This document shows positions 1 to 12,539 of a DNA stretch of 64,000 bases, one piece after another. The stretch is taken from NCBI RefSeq assembly GCF_021462225.1, contig NC_061801.1, positions 7,684,125-7,748,124 of the forward strand. Reading direction: 5' to 3'. The notes below the pieces were generated by a model. It did not search any database and had not been told where the DNA came from. It saw nothing but the letters and a program-made list of their open reading frames with translations. A program made the position numbers and the translations under genes. This DNA is from Girardinichthys multiradiatus (lineage: Eukaryota > Chordata > Actinopteri > Cyprinodontiformes > Goodeidae). Position 1 is the stretch's first letter, and the number at the start of each line of letters is the position of its first letter.

Positions 1-892
1 AAAGAAAACCACTTTTGTGTCGTACCTATATTCTCCTTTTATGAAGTTCTAAAATGTCATCCTAAAAATAAAGAAAAAAGGAAACAAAAGAAAATCCTAA
101 AAAAATGACATCAGCATCAGCTCCATTTGCTGAAGGGCCATATTAAAGGCTTCTGCTCAGTTATAATTGTATGGTAGCTGATAGTAGAGGATGTACACAA
201 AGGTTTACAGGTTGATTATGTTTACCAACTCCATAATCATTCGACTTTGTTTGAAAACATCAGAAAAACGTACAGCATTGTGATGTCACTACTTTTCCCA
301 GTATAATTCATGAGCGTTTACCGTTGAAAGTCCAGCAAAAATGTATTTTGAATGTTATCAAGTCAAAATCTGCCCCTAAATTCTCAATAGGCCTATCACT
401 CCTAATGTTCTGGGTGTTATCAGACACTGGTGCCAGACGCAGGCGAGTCTTACATCAGTTCAGAGTACAGAGACACAGCACACACTGCTGAGTAACACAT
501 ATGGTGTGTGAGGTTATTCAGCATCTGTGCAGAACTACAGTGGGAATTAGTAAATGAGTTGAGTCTGTAGAAATGAACAGCTCTGAGCAGTGCTGATATG
601 GAGATTTTGTTTACTACTATATGCAATGCAGCCATGCCGACCAGCTGCCTACACGCATGAAAACAAATCTGATCGTCTTCAGAAATCATCATACATGTTT
701 GCCCTTCTAATTTCCTACTTGTGAGCTTTGAAAAATGCTTACAGACGTCCTAAAAGACAACAGATGAAAAAAACTCAGTAGCTGGTAAACCCCTTTTCAG
801 TTCTAATTAGGCTTCGTTTGCCACATTAGTGCCATTTTTCACCACTAGTGGTGTTCTGCTAGGAAGGAGCAGCTCCGTATTCATGCCAAGCT
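1..892 (-). other. MARVELD2 3' UTR and downstream flank
   Basis: This AT-rich stretch lies just downstream of the MARVELD2 stop codon (895-893) on the minus strand, so its right part is expected to be 3' UTR. I saw no clear minus-strand AATAAA signal, so the poly(A) site may lie beyond the left edge. No other gene or recognisable transposon is visible; the open frame at 450-692 has no recognisable content. Confidence 0.5.
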
Positions 893-3800
893 TTAGCTGT
901 ATCCGTCGTTCCACTCTATGACTTTGTCATATTCCTGTATCCTCTGTTTGATGTGCGACAGTTTGCTCTTCAGATACTCACATCGCTCCTTCTTCTCCAG
1001 GAAAGCCGGGTCCTGGGGTGGTGCAACAGAAACATGAGTTAGTGGCAGACTGAGCTCCATTTTCCTCCTTACTTCTTCCTTCTGAAACTTGCAACCTTGT
1101 TCTGTGTGAGGATCAGAACCTGATACAGCAGGTCCTAATCCACAGAGCTGCACATAATTGTTGTTCAGTTTCAATACATGTAGGAATCCACATTGTTGTC
1201 CTTCTTTCATTTCAGATCATAACTCTGCTAAAGACTGCAACCTGGAGATGATGTTGGTCACTGTGTAAAGCTACAAAACTAGAATTTCTGGGGTTCTTCC
1301 TATATCTGCTGAGCTGCTACCTCTGTTCCGTTTCACTCATTTTTTTTCCTGGTGTTTAAAATTACACGGGGAAACAAATAATACACTAGGGTCCACAATA
1401 TTTAATATGTGTGATTTAAACCATCATCACAAAACCTTGGTGTTTGTCTAATGCCAGTAACAGAAACAGTTAATGCTGTGGAGCCATGTGCAGCAGCTGA
1501 AGTCTGTAATGCTGCTCCATACGAGGCAAGTGTATCATGCATAGAAAACCCCATCAACAGACACACTCCTTTTAACCTGAAATGGGAACATAAATATGGC
1601 TGGCGCTTAAACGTGCGACAGGAAGAGAAACATTCTTTAACAATTTCTGCTGTTAATGAACTGAAAATGTGATTATAATAGAAAAGGTCATTTATTTTTG
1701 TAATTGCATTCTAAATATGGTAGAATTTATTCCACACTATTTAATTATAATAATAGCTCAGAGCTAAAGAAACCCCCACCAAAAAACACATTCTCTCAGA
1801 AAATGGAAATATTAATGCACATAAGCTCAATAAAATAATTTTTAAATACAGAAATGTTAAGGTCTACATTAAGCTTTCTCAAAGTCCAGACTTCAGTCTG
1901 GATCCAGGCCAAACGGCACAGAATAGAACATTTTTAAATGTGGAATATTGTCTTACAAATATCTTCCATTCCTAAAGCAGAAAGAAACCCTGGGCGTAAG
2001 CAGCTCACTGAAAGCAGGCAGAGCCATTTTCCACACCAAGTTATTATGTGTTCAGTCTCTTTTTCTAGCAGCATGAGACGTTTTTAAACTTTCTCAAGTG
2101 AAAAATACAATATTTCTTATTAAATGAAAGCACTTGTTACACTTTACAGTGACTTAGTGTCAGAAAGCCAGCTTTGGTAAAGTGCCATTTGTTTAGTTAG
2201 CAAGTTGTTAGGAAATGTAATGAAATGGATTTGCTAATCACTAGTTGTTCTGGACCTTTGACCCTATCCAGTCATTTGATTTGGACCTTTGAACATAAAG
2301 TTCCAGAACCTCTGGTATAGGGGTTTCTTTTGCTTTCTGCAAAAACCTACATCTTTCAGGTTACCAGCTGCTTCTGTATTAACATTTCTGATTGGTTATT
2401 GCACAGTGTGATATTTCTATTGTCTGTGAAAGGGAATATCAGGTTTTCATTGGCTGTAAGCCTTAACCATGAAAACAAAAATAAACTATAATGCAACGGA
2501 TCTACAAAATGGAAGTTTTCACTTTTTGAACTACAGATAAAGTTTACATGGGTGATGTTGTGACAGCAACAACCATCCTAACACTACAGGGTAAGAACAA
2601 ACATATAGTTTAAACATTAAACACTAAAGATGTTTGTGAGAAAAACAGAGAGCTCACATTTTTTTTCTTCTGATACTCCTGCATGATTCTGTTGATGCGA
2701 TCCACCTCCTACAAACACAAAGGAAGTATTTAACGTAGGTGGACTCATGATGGAGTGAAACTCAGTATGAAAATCAGATGCAGTGAGACGGTACAAACAG
2801 CTGCCTGAATGGAGCTGATAAGGAATCTGAGGGTGGAGAGGAATGGGAAGAGGAAATAGAAACAGAGGAAGTGACGGGACAGAGTAATGAGGCACATTTT
2901 GACAATGCAGACAATGTGAGGAATTTTTCTGTACAAGCAGAGATCCTTTTCTGCTCCCTGTCTCTAATTCATGCACACAATACAGTTAGAGTGAAGCTGT
3001 TCAACAAGGCTCACCAACACTGGATTAGATAGATCCTTCCAATTCCCACTATTTACTCCTACAATCTTGTGAGAAGGTATTTGTCTCCTAAGAGATTTCT
3101 TGTTTTTCCCTTTTTTGTGACGCTCTACATCATTCAGGTCATCAATAATGTTAATATCAGACAAATATAACCTGAATAAAAACAGAACGCAGTTCTCAAA
3201 TGATGATTTCATGTACTAAAGGAAAAGTGATAACTAGCAATAACGTTTTTACATCAATGTGGAGAATTGTTGTAATTCAGCCATAAAGGTGGGTTTGACC
3301 TCTTTAAAGTCTGGCCACAACGTTCTAAACCTGATTTAAGTCTGGTTTTGGAGAAGAAAAAAAAAAGTCCAGACTAGTGGTAGGCCACCCCAAACAATTG
3401 TTTCGTTTTTTTCAGCCGTTCAACCCTGGACCTGCTGGTTAGCCTCAGATCATGTCCTCCTCCATAGCTCCGGTGTGCTTGAGCCTGAGGTCACAAACTG
3501 ACATCTGGATTTTCTACTGGAGAGCAGAACAAATGGTTCTATTAACTACAACAAGTTGTACAGGTCCTGAAGCAACAAAGCAGTCTTGGACCAACCTTAG
3601 ATCAAGTCTTGAGGATTGTCAAGGTGTTCATTTGCCGATGTAAGTCGGGTCTTTGTGTTGTTTTTGCTCAGTGTTGGTTTTGTTCTTTGGATGCCATGTT
3701 TAGGGATTTTACTTTGTTGTCATAGTTGGTGTATGCGGCAGGCTTAAGTGGCATATGGGTACTACCACCAGTTAACAGGGATTCCTGTTAGAGCGGCACC

Positions 3801-4256
3801 ATGACATAATGCAATACACAGTTCTTATCATACCTCTCTTGGTAAGCATAGTAGATGACATATCCTTGAGAGAGGTCTTCAATCTATCTGGTTCAGGAAT
3901 ATCTAACCAAAAACAGAGGAACTGCCTCCAATAGAAACAAGAACTGTGAAAAGGTCAACATGCAGCTATTGGTTTGTGCAACCTCTTCCTGCATAGTTTG
4001 TGTTGTTGTGGAAAAGCTCTTGTTTTAATCACAGAATAAATAATAACAGTTGGAGAAGTGTAAGGATGGTGTATGATCAATCACCGTTTGGGTGGTGGGT
4101 TGCTGAGGCAGGCTGCGCATCATGGCGTCCATCTCATCAAACTTCTTCACTGTGACCTGCACGTCCGCGTGGAGCTCTTTGTACTCTGCGTACTGGTCGT
4201 TGAACACGGCTCGGTACTGGTCCCGGCCTTCATCAGACCGGATCGGTGGGTACTTC
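893..4256 (-). CDS. marveld2: MARVELD2 exons for the C-terminal occludin/ELL domain
   Basis: Exons 4256-4085, 2708-2658 and 1012-893 encode residues 459-572. The first contains the [18 protein letters not shown] segment and a [10 protein letters not shown] helix. The second is only 17 codons, ends in a Lys run (YQKKKN) and is spliced in phase 0 on both sides. The last holds [15 protein letters not shown] and [14 protein letters not shown], the most conserved part of the protein. In the family this domain forms the cytoplasmic coiled coil that binds scaffold proteins, and truncations of human tricellulin in this part cause deafness. The introns at 1013-2657 and 2709-4084 show nothing else I recognise. 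Confidence 0.92.
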
Positions 4257-7200
4257 CTGCAAATAACAAAACATCAAATGGCAACTGTTTTCCTAATCCC
4301 TCTTCTTGTATGGGGGGGTAGCTTATCTGAGAAATGTGCCTACATGTAGCGAAACTCTTCATCATTCATTTCAAGTAATGTGGTAGAACAGAAAACATAA
4401 TTCTTGTTCGGTGGTCCAGTTCTGATGCCAACGTGCCCATCGTTGGCATGTTTAGCGATGGACAGAGGTCAGCATGAACACCCTGGCTGCTCTACAGCTA
4501 TGCAGCTAAAATATGCAATAAACTGAGATGTATATTCTGACACCTTCCTCTCTGAACCTGCATCAACGTCTTCAGCAAGTTGAGCTACAATAGCTCGCCT
4601 GTTGGATGAGACCACATGGGCCGGCCTTTTGGCCTCCTTGTGTAACAATGAACCCTGACCCATCCTTGTTCCCTCCTTGTACAATGTCTGACAGATATCG
4701 ACCATTGCGGGCCAGGAATACCCCATCAGAGCTGCTATTTGAGAAATGTTCTGACCCGATCCTATCACCCTAACAATTTGGCTCTCATCAAACTCACTAA
4801 AATCTTTATGTTACACTGTTTTTCCTGCTTCTAACACCTATTCTATAACAGTGTCATTATCAAGATAAAACCAGTGTTATTTACAACATCTGCCATTATG
4901 TTATGCCTTATTACATTGCATTCGTACGCTACTGTACTCTATAGTTACCATCAGCATCAAGTGTAAAAGCCTTTTGGCTAATGTTTTGTCTGATGTCACC
5001 ACCAGCCCAGCCAGAACTTATAAAATAAGGTAAAGATGAATACACAGCAACAACAAGTAGCTGATGTTCATAACAAAATCAGTGTTTTTTCTCTTTTGTA
5101 TTTATGGCAGTACTTACGCAATATAATCCGGCACAATGATAGGCTTTGGGATATGTCCCGATGGTATTGCTCCTTGCATAACCTTTGGAGGAAGTGCTTT
5201 CGGCGCAGCTTGGATGGGAACGACTGAGGAGCCTTGGACTTGCTCTGACAATCTGGGAGCTGGAGCAGAATCTGGAACCCTCTGGAGAGATAATGGCAAC
5301 AAAAGAACTGATTATAAAATGCGTTATGTTTTTATACAGCCCAATCGTAGGTTTTAGTTTATAACAGAGTACTTACGAGTGACCGCACGGCGCGCATTTC
5401 AGAAGGCTGCATCTGAATGTACAAAACAGGAGAGTAGAATCCCTTCAACGTGAAGTTTTCTTGTAATAAGCAAATATTTTAATTTTCCCCGCAGACCTTC
5501 AATACATTTACATACAGGCTTTAAAGCTCAACATTTTGCAAGACCCTATAGAAACACTAGTAAATACTGATACCAGTAGTGAAGCAAATATTGGTAAGGA
5601 GAACCACTGCAACAAAAAGGTCTGGACAAAAGACTGTTATTTGCTCATAGCAATTCTACCATTAGTAGTTTTAATAGGAAATTAGCCCTTATATGTTCAC
5701 TTTTATTAAGAATAAAAGTCTGATTCAATCATAAATTTTGTAGAATTCCTGGAGGCTGTTTTCAGACGCCGTTTTCTTTTGCTCACCTGTTACTAAGACC
5801 ACACCTACGCATCTATTTGCAAATTTGTGGTTAGTTCTTTCCTAACGTCACCTTTATGGAAACATGTTTGCAACAAAGGAGCAGATCTTGTTGTCATCAT
5901 CTTTTACTCTGAACTGGAACAACTCAGTAAATTCCAGGAATCTCAGGATCCAGCCCAGCTAAAAGAACAAAACAAACACATCTGGCTGAGCACTCACCTC
6001 CTGGCCGTACTTCTCCTGGTACCTGCGGGCGGCCTCATGCCTCCACAGCTTGAGACAAACAATGGCCCCAATCAGGTACGTGGTCATAGTGACAAACAGG
6101 AAGATGATGGCTGCGGTCTGGCCGGCCTCTGTCCTGCAGAAGGCTCCATTGATACCGTTGTTGAAGACCGGGTAGTAGCAGAGCCCTCCACGAATAGTGT
6201 CCCTGACATAGATGATGCCTGGTAAAGAAAACACAGTCAATGTGTTATCATGAGATAAACTGGGGAAATTTAAAGGGGCAGGTCCTCTAAATGTTAACAC
6301 CTTTATCAACTCTGCAGATCTGGGACCATTAGTCCATCTTTAGAACAGTCCGACCTGAACTCTTATACTTCAGTACAAACGTGAAGCGCTTTGATTTTTC
6401 CTGAATGGTTGTAAAGCCTTGTCGTTATTTTCAGATTAAGTGTGAGGCCATAATAATGTAAACAATGCGTCATAACTAAAGAAGCCGATGACAGATTTTT
6501 TTTTAAGACGTTGATTTACAAAATACAGAAACAAAAATAAAATTTTACGTCTTATTTGGCATTTTTAAACTAGATAATCAGGTTCTTTCTTTTCTTAATT
6601 TTGTTGGGAATCCCAATATCACAATTTTGGGCAATTGTTTTAAATTCAAGCTAATAACAAGAGGTCAATAGGAGTAAAATATTTGTTAATTTTAAAAATG
6701 TAGAGTTTCTATTTACCTAAATGACTAATTTAAGGAGACTCCATAATTCCATAGGTTTTCCCTGACTGTACGGAAATATCTCCTGCTGTTGTGTGCCTTC
6801 CACATCAGAAAATAATCTGGCATATTAAAAACCACAAAAAGATGCAGATGAAAACAAGACTGCTAGGTTTGGCTTGTGGATCACAAAGGATTTTCTATTA
6901 ATGAATATCAGAAGAAGCAAAAAGGGGATTGTAGTAGAAAGATAAATTTGCTCTTAAAAAAGGAACTTTCAGATTAAAATGATACATTGTATTTCTATTT
7001 TTATTTGAAACAAGAAGTCAATAAGTTAAAAGTTACTTTAATTATGTCAACAGTAAAGCTGATTAAAAGTGCTGACTGATATCTAACGGTACGTTCCAAC
7101 ATTGACTAGCTGGTCCTGATGATGGAGTCTGCCTTAAGAAAAGCACTCTGGACATGTTGGTCAAGCATCCCTTACCTGCTGCCATGTACAGCACTGCCAG

Positions 7201-8130
7201 AGCCAGGTTTAAGACAAACTCAGTCAGGGGCCACCAGTTAGAGTCCAGCAGGATGGTGCGGTAGTACATGGTCATCCCCAGTACCAGCAGGATCACAGTC
7301 ACCAACCAGGCCAGTCCCGCCACCACCAACACAAATGGGGTCTTGGGTCCAGTGTAGTACATTCCACCCAATCCAGCACCATTATAACCTCCTCCATATG
7401 TTCCTCCAGGAGAAGAGTACCCAAACATGTTGAACCACTCATTGTCTTTGTGAATGTAAGCGCAGACGCAGGCGAACACAGCTGCTCCCAGTAGCAGCTC
7501 CACGCATCCCAGAATCCTCAGTAGCCCCGCCCACGACTTCATGTAGCCATAGCGCTGGTGGTACTCCTCTACCCGCTCGCTGTAGGTCAGGGCTGTGTGG
7601 TGTGTATGCCCGGACACAGACCCATGGGCGTCCTGTACGTCTAAAAGCTCCTTGCGGGAGTTGTAGCTGCCACCGGAGCCACCGTAAGGATCCCGGTATG
7701 ACCCAGGAAGAGAGGGGGAGTGTGGGGGAGAACAACGCACCCCGTCAGAGGTGCTGTTGTTGTTGTTGGAAGAGGATTCAGGCATGGACCAGGCCTTCTT
7801 GCTGCTGCGGTTGCTTCCTCTAAAGAAGTTTTTCCAGGAGTCAGGGATGAACCGGTGGACGGGCTTGATGTCGATGGCAGGGTCCGGTTCTGGGCCGGCG
7901 TCTTCCTCACTGCCGCTACGATCAAACTCTCGACCAACAGGTGGCTGTTCTGGCAGAGGCGGAGGAGGAAGTGGGTCCGCGCTCTTTGCCAGATGAGGGG
8001 CTTTCTGCTCCCTTAGGGGGTGCAGGTCGTAGGACTCTGAGTGGGGTAAGAACTCTTGTGCAACCTCGTCATACTGGGGCGCCTGGCGGACACGCTCAGT
8101 GCGTCCATGAAAGCCTCCTCCATAGGACAT
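893..8130 (-). CDS. marveld2: MARVELD2 (tricellulin), complete coding region in 7 exons
   Basis: Tricellulin is a four-pass membrane protein of tricellular tight junctions that seals the corner where three epithelial cells meet. Coding exons (minus strand, high to low): 8130-7176, 6218-5998, 5412-5377, 5281-5118, 4256-4085, 2708-2658, 1012-893. All have AG/GT borders and sum to 1719 nt in frame: 572 residues plus stop, against 558 in human. A Pro-rich cytoplasmic N-terminus ([12 protein letters not shown]) leads to the conserved [10 protein letters not shown] motif and [12 protein letters not shown] at the start of the MARVEL domain. Membrane spans are near residues 203-226, 266-288, 302-325 and 354-374. 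The C-terminal occludin/ELL coiled coil ends in [14 protein letters not shown]. The start at 8130 was chosen because a splice acceptor (8150-8148) lies between it and the upstream in-frame Met at 8157. Assignment is secure; which fish paralogue (a or b) is not decided here. Confidence 0.96.
4380..4965 (-). mobile_element. Decayed Tc1-like transposon fragment in a MARVELD2 intron
   Basis: Between MARVELD2 exons 4256 and 5118, the minus-strand frame 4768-4469 encodes a damaged helix-turn-helix region of a Tc1-type transposase: [18 protein letters not shown], then [20 protein letters not shown] and RKVSEYT. The catalytic half is missing. The stretch to about 4965 resembles the end of the same family. 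Only the N-terminal DNA-binding part remains, so it cannot be active. Confidence 0.7.
5413..7175 (-). other. MARVELD2 introns and exon 3, no other feature
   Basis: This span holds the 221-nt exon 6218-5998 (residues 319-392, fourth membrane span and the [11 protein letters not shown] motif) between two introns. The intron parts 5413-5997 and 6219-7175 are AT-rich, and I see no repeat with terminal structure, no RNA gene and no other coding sequence in them. Confidence 0.6.
7176..8130 (-). CDS. marveld2: MARVELD2 first coding exon: N-terminal tail and MARVEL spans 1-3
   Basis: This large exon encodes residues 1-318 plus one base. It starts after the acceptor at 8150-8148 (non-coding exon bases 8147-8131) and ends at the donor GTAAG at 7175-7171. 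The cytoplasmic tail carries acidic, Pro-rich and Ser/Asn-rich stretches, including an NNNN run near residue 122. The first extracellular loop is rich in Gly and Tyr, as usual for occludin-family proteins, followed by [19 protein letters not shown] into span 2 and [12 protein letters not shown] before span 3. The 3' half matches the family much better than the tail, which is the normal pattern. Confidence 0.94.
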
Positions 8131-8223
8131 GAGGATGGTGATGGTCCCTGAAAACACACAGACAAGTTAGCGAAATAATTGTCCAGGAATTGTTTTTGTT
8201 ATTAGGAAAAAAATACACATTTA

Positions 8224-9341
8224 CAATATTTCACAAGAGTACACTCCTCACACTATTGTAAATATTTTATCATACCGTTTCATGAGATAACACCGAAGAT
8301 ATGACACTTTGACACAATGTAGTCAGTCACTAGTATAACAGTGTAAATTTGCTGTTCCTTCAAGATAACTCGAACACAGCCATTAATGTCTAAACCACTG
8401 GCAACAAAAGTAAGTACACCCCTAAGTGAAAATGTCCAAATTGTGTCCAATTAGCCATTTTTCCTGCCTGGAGTCATGTGACTCGCTAATGTTACAAGGT
8501 CTCAGGTATGAATGGTGAGCAGGTGTGTTAAGTTTGGTCTCTCATACTGGTCACTGGAAGTTCAACATGGCACCTCATGGCAAAGAACTCTCTGAGGATC
8601 TGAAATAAAGAATTGTTGCTCTACATAAAGATGGCCTAGGCTATAAGAAGATTGCCAAGACCCTGAAACTGAGCTGCAGCACGGTGGCCAAGACCATACA
8701 GTGGTTTAACAGGACAGGTTCCACTCAGAACAGGCCTCGCCATGGTCGACCAAAGAAGTTCAGTGCATGTTCTCAGCTTGTCTCTTTAAAAACAGATGTA
8801 TGAGTGCAGTCAGCATTGCTGCAGAGGTTTCAAAGGTGGAGGGTCTGCCTGACGGTGCTCAGACCATACGCCGGACCTTGCATCAAAATGATCTGCATGT
8901 GTGTCGTCCCTGAAGGAAGCCTCTTTTAAAGATGACAGGCAAGAAGGCCTGCAAATAGTTTGCTGAAGAGGGTGGAGGACCGCAAGGTCTATAACATCCA
9001 CCATCTCCATGATGTCGTCATGGAGGACTGGAAGATGATTCCAGTGGCAACCTGTGAAGTTCTAGTGAACTCCATGGCCAAGAGAGTTAAGGCAGTGCTG
9101 GAAAATAATGGTGACCACACAAAGTATTGACACTTGGACATTTTCACGTTTGTTGCCAGTGGTTTAGACATTAATAGCTGTGTGTTGACTGATTGAGGGG
9201 ACAGAACAGATTTACACTCTTATACAGGCTGTACACTGACTACTTTACATTGGATCACAGTATCATATCTTTAGTGTTGTCCCATGAAAAGATGTTATAA
9301 AATATTTCTAAATAGGGTGTACAGACTTTTGTGAGATCCTG
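8224..9341 (+). mobile_element. Internally deleted Tc1-like transposon
   Basis: A non-autonomous Tc1 derivative inserted in MARVELD2 intron 1. Terminal inverted repeats of about 200 bp are visible: the left one contains AACCACTGGCAACAAAAGTA (8393-8412) and the right one its degraded mirror (9150-9170). TA dinucleotides flank both ends (8222-8223, 9342-9343). Inside, from the start region near 8568 (ATGGCACCTCATGGC), damaged HTH coding sequence runs to about 8970, then jumps at about 8972 to the transposase C-terminal region. The DDE core is therefore deleted. Frameshifts and stops are present throughout. Confidence 0.82.
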
Positions 9342-9870
9342 TATGTATACACTGCTCAGGAAAATCCAAACAGGAAACTGTCAGAACCAAGCCTCTTCTT
9401 GTTACAGTGAGTATTCTCCAGCTACTGTCCAGTGTGACCTGTGATCTAACTGAACACAGGTAACTGATTTTAACACGATGCAAAGTACTACAGACACAAA
9501 GGTGTTTTAATTCCTTCTTAGTTGTTATTTTTACATACTTTATGGGATTTTGGATTAAAGGTACTGGTTTAAATGTTATGAGTGTCTTTATTTAGGTTTT
9601 AGTTTGTTTTATTGTATGTCACTGTCAGTTTCAGTATGTTCTCATTCATACAATTCATTTTTGGACATTTGTCTCACTGTCTTTTTTGTCTTAATGTACA
9701 GACGTTGAAAAATCAGTTTGGCACCTCTGGTAAAGATGTTTAAAAAGCCTTAGAATAAGTAATTATGTATTGTCTAACTTTAACCGATGGATTGTTTTGT
9801 TTTTTTTTAAATCTAACCTCTAGTTTGAGTCCATGAAATTTAAAAGGAGAGAAAAATTCCAGGTTAAGAA

Positions 9871-10620
9871 ATAATTTTTATTAAGAAAATCACCGGTGGC
9901 ACAATTATTGGCACCCCTTTTGTCAATACTTAGTCGACAACACTTGGTCTTCTATAACATTTGATAAGCTTAGGGAATACAGAGAGGAAAATCTGACCGC
10001 TCTTTGCACAAGAGGCCTCTGATGGTCTTGTCTCAAGCTCCAAACACATTTTCCATAGGATTTAGGTCTGGGGTTTGAGACGGTCATGGCAGAAGGTTTA
10101 TTTCTCTGATGATTTGAAAATTTGTTTTAGATCATTATCCTGCTGAAAGACCCAGAGACAACCCATTTCAGTCTCCCGGAAGATTCCGCCACATTCCTAT
10201 TTAAAATCTTCGGGTATTTCAATGAGTTCACAATGTCATGTCTTCTCCCAGGACCTTTGGAAAAGAAACAGCCTCACACATCCAACACTATACTGTGGGC
10301 ATTAGATCCTTTCCACATATTGATCCTTTATTTCACAACCCTTCCTAGAGTGTTTGCTGATTCAAAGCCCAACCTTAGTCTTATCTGACAACATTCCTAC
10401 TTAAAGTCCCAGGAGAGTTGCGCAAACTCCATATGTTTAAATTTGTAGTGGTTGCACAGAAAAATGCTTTTTTCTGGCATTCCTCCCAAACAGTTGCTTG
10501 GCACGTGTCTAATGTTTTTAATGGGGCCTTGTTGACCCCATTTGCTGGTATGAGTCTCTATCCTTATTTTTTCTTGCAAGCTCTTGGCAGTTCTAAATCT
10601 TTTTGACTAAGTTTCCTGTT
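9871..10620 (-). mobile_element. Degraded Tc1-like transposon fragment
   Basis: The stretch begins with a terminal-repeat-like segment (GGCACAATTATTGGCACCCC at 9898-9917). It continues on the minus strand into decayed transposase sequence, including the region around the second catalytic Asp (near 10130) and Pro-rich surroundings, all with many frameshifts. No open frame longer than about 60 codons survives. Right boundary uncertain. Confidence 0.6.
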
Positions 10621-11920
10621 CAAGCTACTTCTCTCCAGTTGGATCCATGTAATCATCAATGAATACTATTTAAATTTTACAATGTAATTGAATGCAATTA
10701 TTGCATATTGTTTAGCTGTACAGTTAGACTTTTAACTTGTAATGGGTCTAGTAAAGAATCTTTTTTAGATCTTTTTTCTAAGCACAGCTTGTTTTTGTGA
10801 AGCCCTGGCAGTCTGCAGTGACACACATTCATAGTTAAAAAGACTGATTGTCATCACAAGAAAGTCCATGTCGCTTATCCTAATTAGTCTATTTAGCTAT
10901 TATATTACCATCCTAAAAGATTTAACAATTTAAAATAATATTACAACAGGAAATCCAAATAAGTCGGAAGTATAAGAGGAAGAAACCCCAGAATGAAGAC
11001 TAAATACCGATCATAATCCAACAGTTAACATGAAGTAATCAACACAGCTACAGAAAACACCCTTTAGCCAAAGCCCTCATGAGTGAAGATGTTATCCTTC
11101 CATGCAAGCTGGGACAAGAATGCATTTTTGTGCTGCAACCAAATAAAAAAATGAATTCCCATGCTGCTGTTGGAATTGCTCTATATCATTTCCAGGAATA
11201 CTCCACTTACCACTGGCTGCTGGACACAGCACAAAAATACATTCTTTACAACCAACCAGATGATTCCTAGTATGGAGAGGGTAAGAAAAAAATGTGCATG
11301 AATACCTCTTTCACATGCAGTCACTCAACACGACTTACATTGGCTTGCAGGTCAGAATGCAAACCTTGTATGAACGCAGAATCACCTGTAGAGACAAACA
11401 AACATATAGAGAGAAGACATCAACACCAGCGCTGCAATGCTGTGAATGCTGAATGAACACGGCCCTATGATGCTCTGCATCGACTCTCCAACTACAATGC
11501 TTTACAGCAACAACTGTACACTTGGTACGCAACCCAGTTTAGAAACTGTAGCCTGATACAGAGGTGCAACGGGTCAAATTTTCCTTGAAGAAAGTGAGAT
11601 TTTAATTACCATATAATAATTTCCAATTAGTTTATACTAATATGAATGCTGTCTCCCATCATTAATAAAGAAGATGTGAACACTGTGCACGATCCAGGGT
11701 CATGAAACATCTGGAGCAGCCAGTGGCTCAGAAACTGGTTTTTACAACATTAGTTTTCAAACAAGGTCACATGTCTGTTGCCTCTTCCTACCCATCCCCC
11801 GAAAACAGGGCAGGGGGTGTACTTTTTATTTTCATTGCTCTACCTTCCCTTAGGTAAACATAGACATGTGTGGTATCCTCTGAAACGTCAGACTCTTGGC
11901 TCAAAACTGGACAATAATAG
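10620..11920. other. MARVELD2 intron 1 segment without recognisable feature
   Basis: AT-rich intronic DNA between two Tc1 remnants. I found no conserved coding sequence, splice-bounded exon, terminal inverted repeats or RNA gene. Short open frames at 11079-11270 and 11335-11532 have no recognisable content. Confidence 0.4.
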
Positions 11921-12345
11921 TTTAAAACAACAATCTGGTCTGATCAGCCTCGATTTCAGCTGCAGCGTTGAGATGGTCAGAATCTGGCGAGAACAAAATA
12001 AAAGCATGGATCCATCCTGCCTTTTAGCAACAGTTCTACTGGTGGTGGTGGTGTAATAATGTGGGGGATGTTTTCTTGGCACACTTTTCCACCCTTAGTA
12101 CTAACTAATAATCATTTAAACACCACAGCCTATCTGAGGATTGTTGCCGACCATGTCTGTCACTTGTGACCACACTGTACCAGTCTGCAAATCTTTAGCA
12201 GCATTGTGACTCTATCATGTCAGCATGGACCAAAACCTCTGAAGTATTTCTGACATCTCGTTCAATTTATGCCATGAAGAACTATAGCTGGAAGAATGGG
12301 GTGCAACCTGATACTAACAAGGTGTACCTAATAAAGTGGCCAGCA
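11920..12345 (+). mobile_element. Tc1-like transposon 3' remnant
   Basis: Decayed transposase C-terminal coding region, plus strand. The segment after 12215 corresponds to the last helices of the transposase and ends in a tail that includes GGTGTACCTAATAAAGTGGC (12320-12339), a typical end of one Tc1 family. It is full of stops. The left boundary is uncertain. Confidence 0.6.
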
Positions 12346-12397
12346 AATATAAGTTTATTTAGTTATATGTGTTGCTTCACTGTCAGCAAAGTTCTCC

Positions 12398-12530
12398 AAT
12401 ACCCCTTTTCCACCAATGCGGTTCAGAGCCCGTTCCGGTTCCCGAACGTGATTTTGTACCGGTGGCACATGTTTCCACCAACGAAAAGAGGTTCCAGAGC
12501 ACGAACTCTGGTTCAACTTGGATTATGGTT
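12398..12530 (+). mobile_element. hAT-like MITE end fragment
   Basis: The short segment starts with AATACCCCTTTTCCACCAAT (12398-12417), close to the terminal motif of the two MITE-like units at 13.4-14.4 kb, followed by GC-rich GTTCCGGTTCC-type sequence. No second end is visible; it runs directly into LINE-derived sequence. Classification rests on end similarity only. Confidence 0.45.
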
Positions 12531-12539
12531 GCCGGTTGT

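Noticed and set aside
7063..7175. Continuation of the MARVELD2 frame beyond 7176
   Set aside because: A clear GTAAG donor follows codon 318, and the next exon at 6218 continues the conserved fourth-span region.
8131..8157. Upstream in-frame Met at 8157 as the MARVELD2 start
   Set aside because: A splice acceptor (CAG at 8150-8148) lies between it and the exon body, so those codons are intronic; the Met at 8130 is within the exon.
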